A stretch of DNA of 5,069 nucleotides, from positions 1 to 5,069 of the forward strand of contig JAPPIY010000013.1 of the NCBI GenBank assembly GCA_026914095.1, in the 5' to 3' direction. Within the stretch, counting starts at the first letter, position 1. Each line of letters starts with the position of its first letter. Below are positions 4,991 to 5,069 of this stretch, in pieces. This DNA is from Oligoflexia bacterium. Its GTDB lineage: Bacteria; Bdellovibrionota; Bdellovibrionia; Bdellovibrionales; UBA1609. The position numbers and the translations under genes are program-made. A model generated the notes under the pieces. The model did not search any database and was not told where the DNA came from. It saw nothing but the letters and a program-made list of their open reading frames with translations.

Positions 4991-5036
4991 TTCCAGCACC
5001 CCATACTGGCGCGCTACCGGGCTGCGCTACGGTCCG
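4960..5036 (-). tRNA. tRNA-Pro, anticodon GGG
   Basis: The minus strand folds into a complete cloverleaf. It has a 7-bp acceptor stem (CGGACCG with CGGTCCG), TA at positions 8-9, a 4-bp D stem GCGC, anticodon stem CCAGT/GCTGG with loop ATGGGGT, a 5-base variable loop AAGTC, and T stem ACAGG/CCTGT with loop TTCAAAT. A73 and an encoded CCA end (4960-4962) follow. The anticodon GGG lies at 5000-5002 and reads CCC and CCU. G35-G36, G72, A73 and G37 agree with proline identity in bacteria, and the A32-U38 pair is the combination known for tRNA-Pro(GGG). The gene appears functional and undamaged by the insertion beside it. Confidence 0.97.
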
Positions 5037-5069
5037 ACAAACCATTAAAAAACCCCTTCTATGAAGTGG
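5037..5069. other. Chromosomal flank upstream of tRNA-Pro
   Basis: Only 33 bases remain. On the minus strand they form the tRNA leader. They include a C4/A6 run (5047-5056) whose complement echoes sequence just past the tRNA 3' end. No gene or clear promoter is visible. Confidence 0.4.

Overview
The window reads as the right-hand end of an integrated mobile element (genomic island, IME or ICE-like) of an AT-rich bacterium, ending at a chromosomal tRNA-Pro(GGG) gene. Strong Shine-Dalgarno sequences (AAGGAGGT type), very A-rich intergenic DNA and a tRNA with its CCA tail encoded all indicate a bacterium. I cannot assign a phylum from the sequence alone. GC content varies sharply: spot counts are about 25% in the first gene and about 50% in parts of the integrase gene. 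This fits a mosaic element.

Layout, left to right. (1) The 3' part of an unrecognised, very AT-rich gene enters from outside the window and ends at 624. (2) Bases 625-976 are non-coding. They hold a 10-bp-period tandem array (ATAACCTCYT-like, 787-846) just upstream of a candidate promoter. (3) Next come a small membrane-anchored coiled-coil protein (977-1267), a replication-relaxation (Replic_Relax)-type winged-helix protein (1404-2342) and a doubtful 127-codon ORF (2463-2846). All are on the + strand and each has its own ribosome binding site. (4) From about 2550 to 3260 the DNA is unusual. It has six exact copies of GCAGGC/GCCTGC in both orientations plus one variant, a 25-bp inverted repeat (24/25 match) 209 bp apart, a run of about 300 bases almost without C, and two hairpins just before the next gene. 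(5) An excisionase-like HTH protein (3269-3691) overlaps a complete tyrosine recombinase gene (3682-4821) by 10 bases. (6) Bases 4822-4959 carry a tandem 11-bp repeat (TCCCGTYAAAA) and the terminator region. After them comes tRNA-Pro on the minus strand, with its 3' end facing the integrase.

How it works together: the xis-int pair and the tRNA form a standard integration/excision module, and the att core is expected in the 3' part of the tRNA. The Replic_Relax protein and its membrane coiled-coil neighbour look like a plasmid-type replication or mobilisation module. No relaxase, coupling ATPase or cargo gene is visible, so the rest of the element presumably lies to the left. The least explained part is the 2550-3260 interval, which could hold a replication/transfer origin, a binding-site cluster or a small invertible segment.
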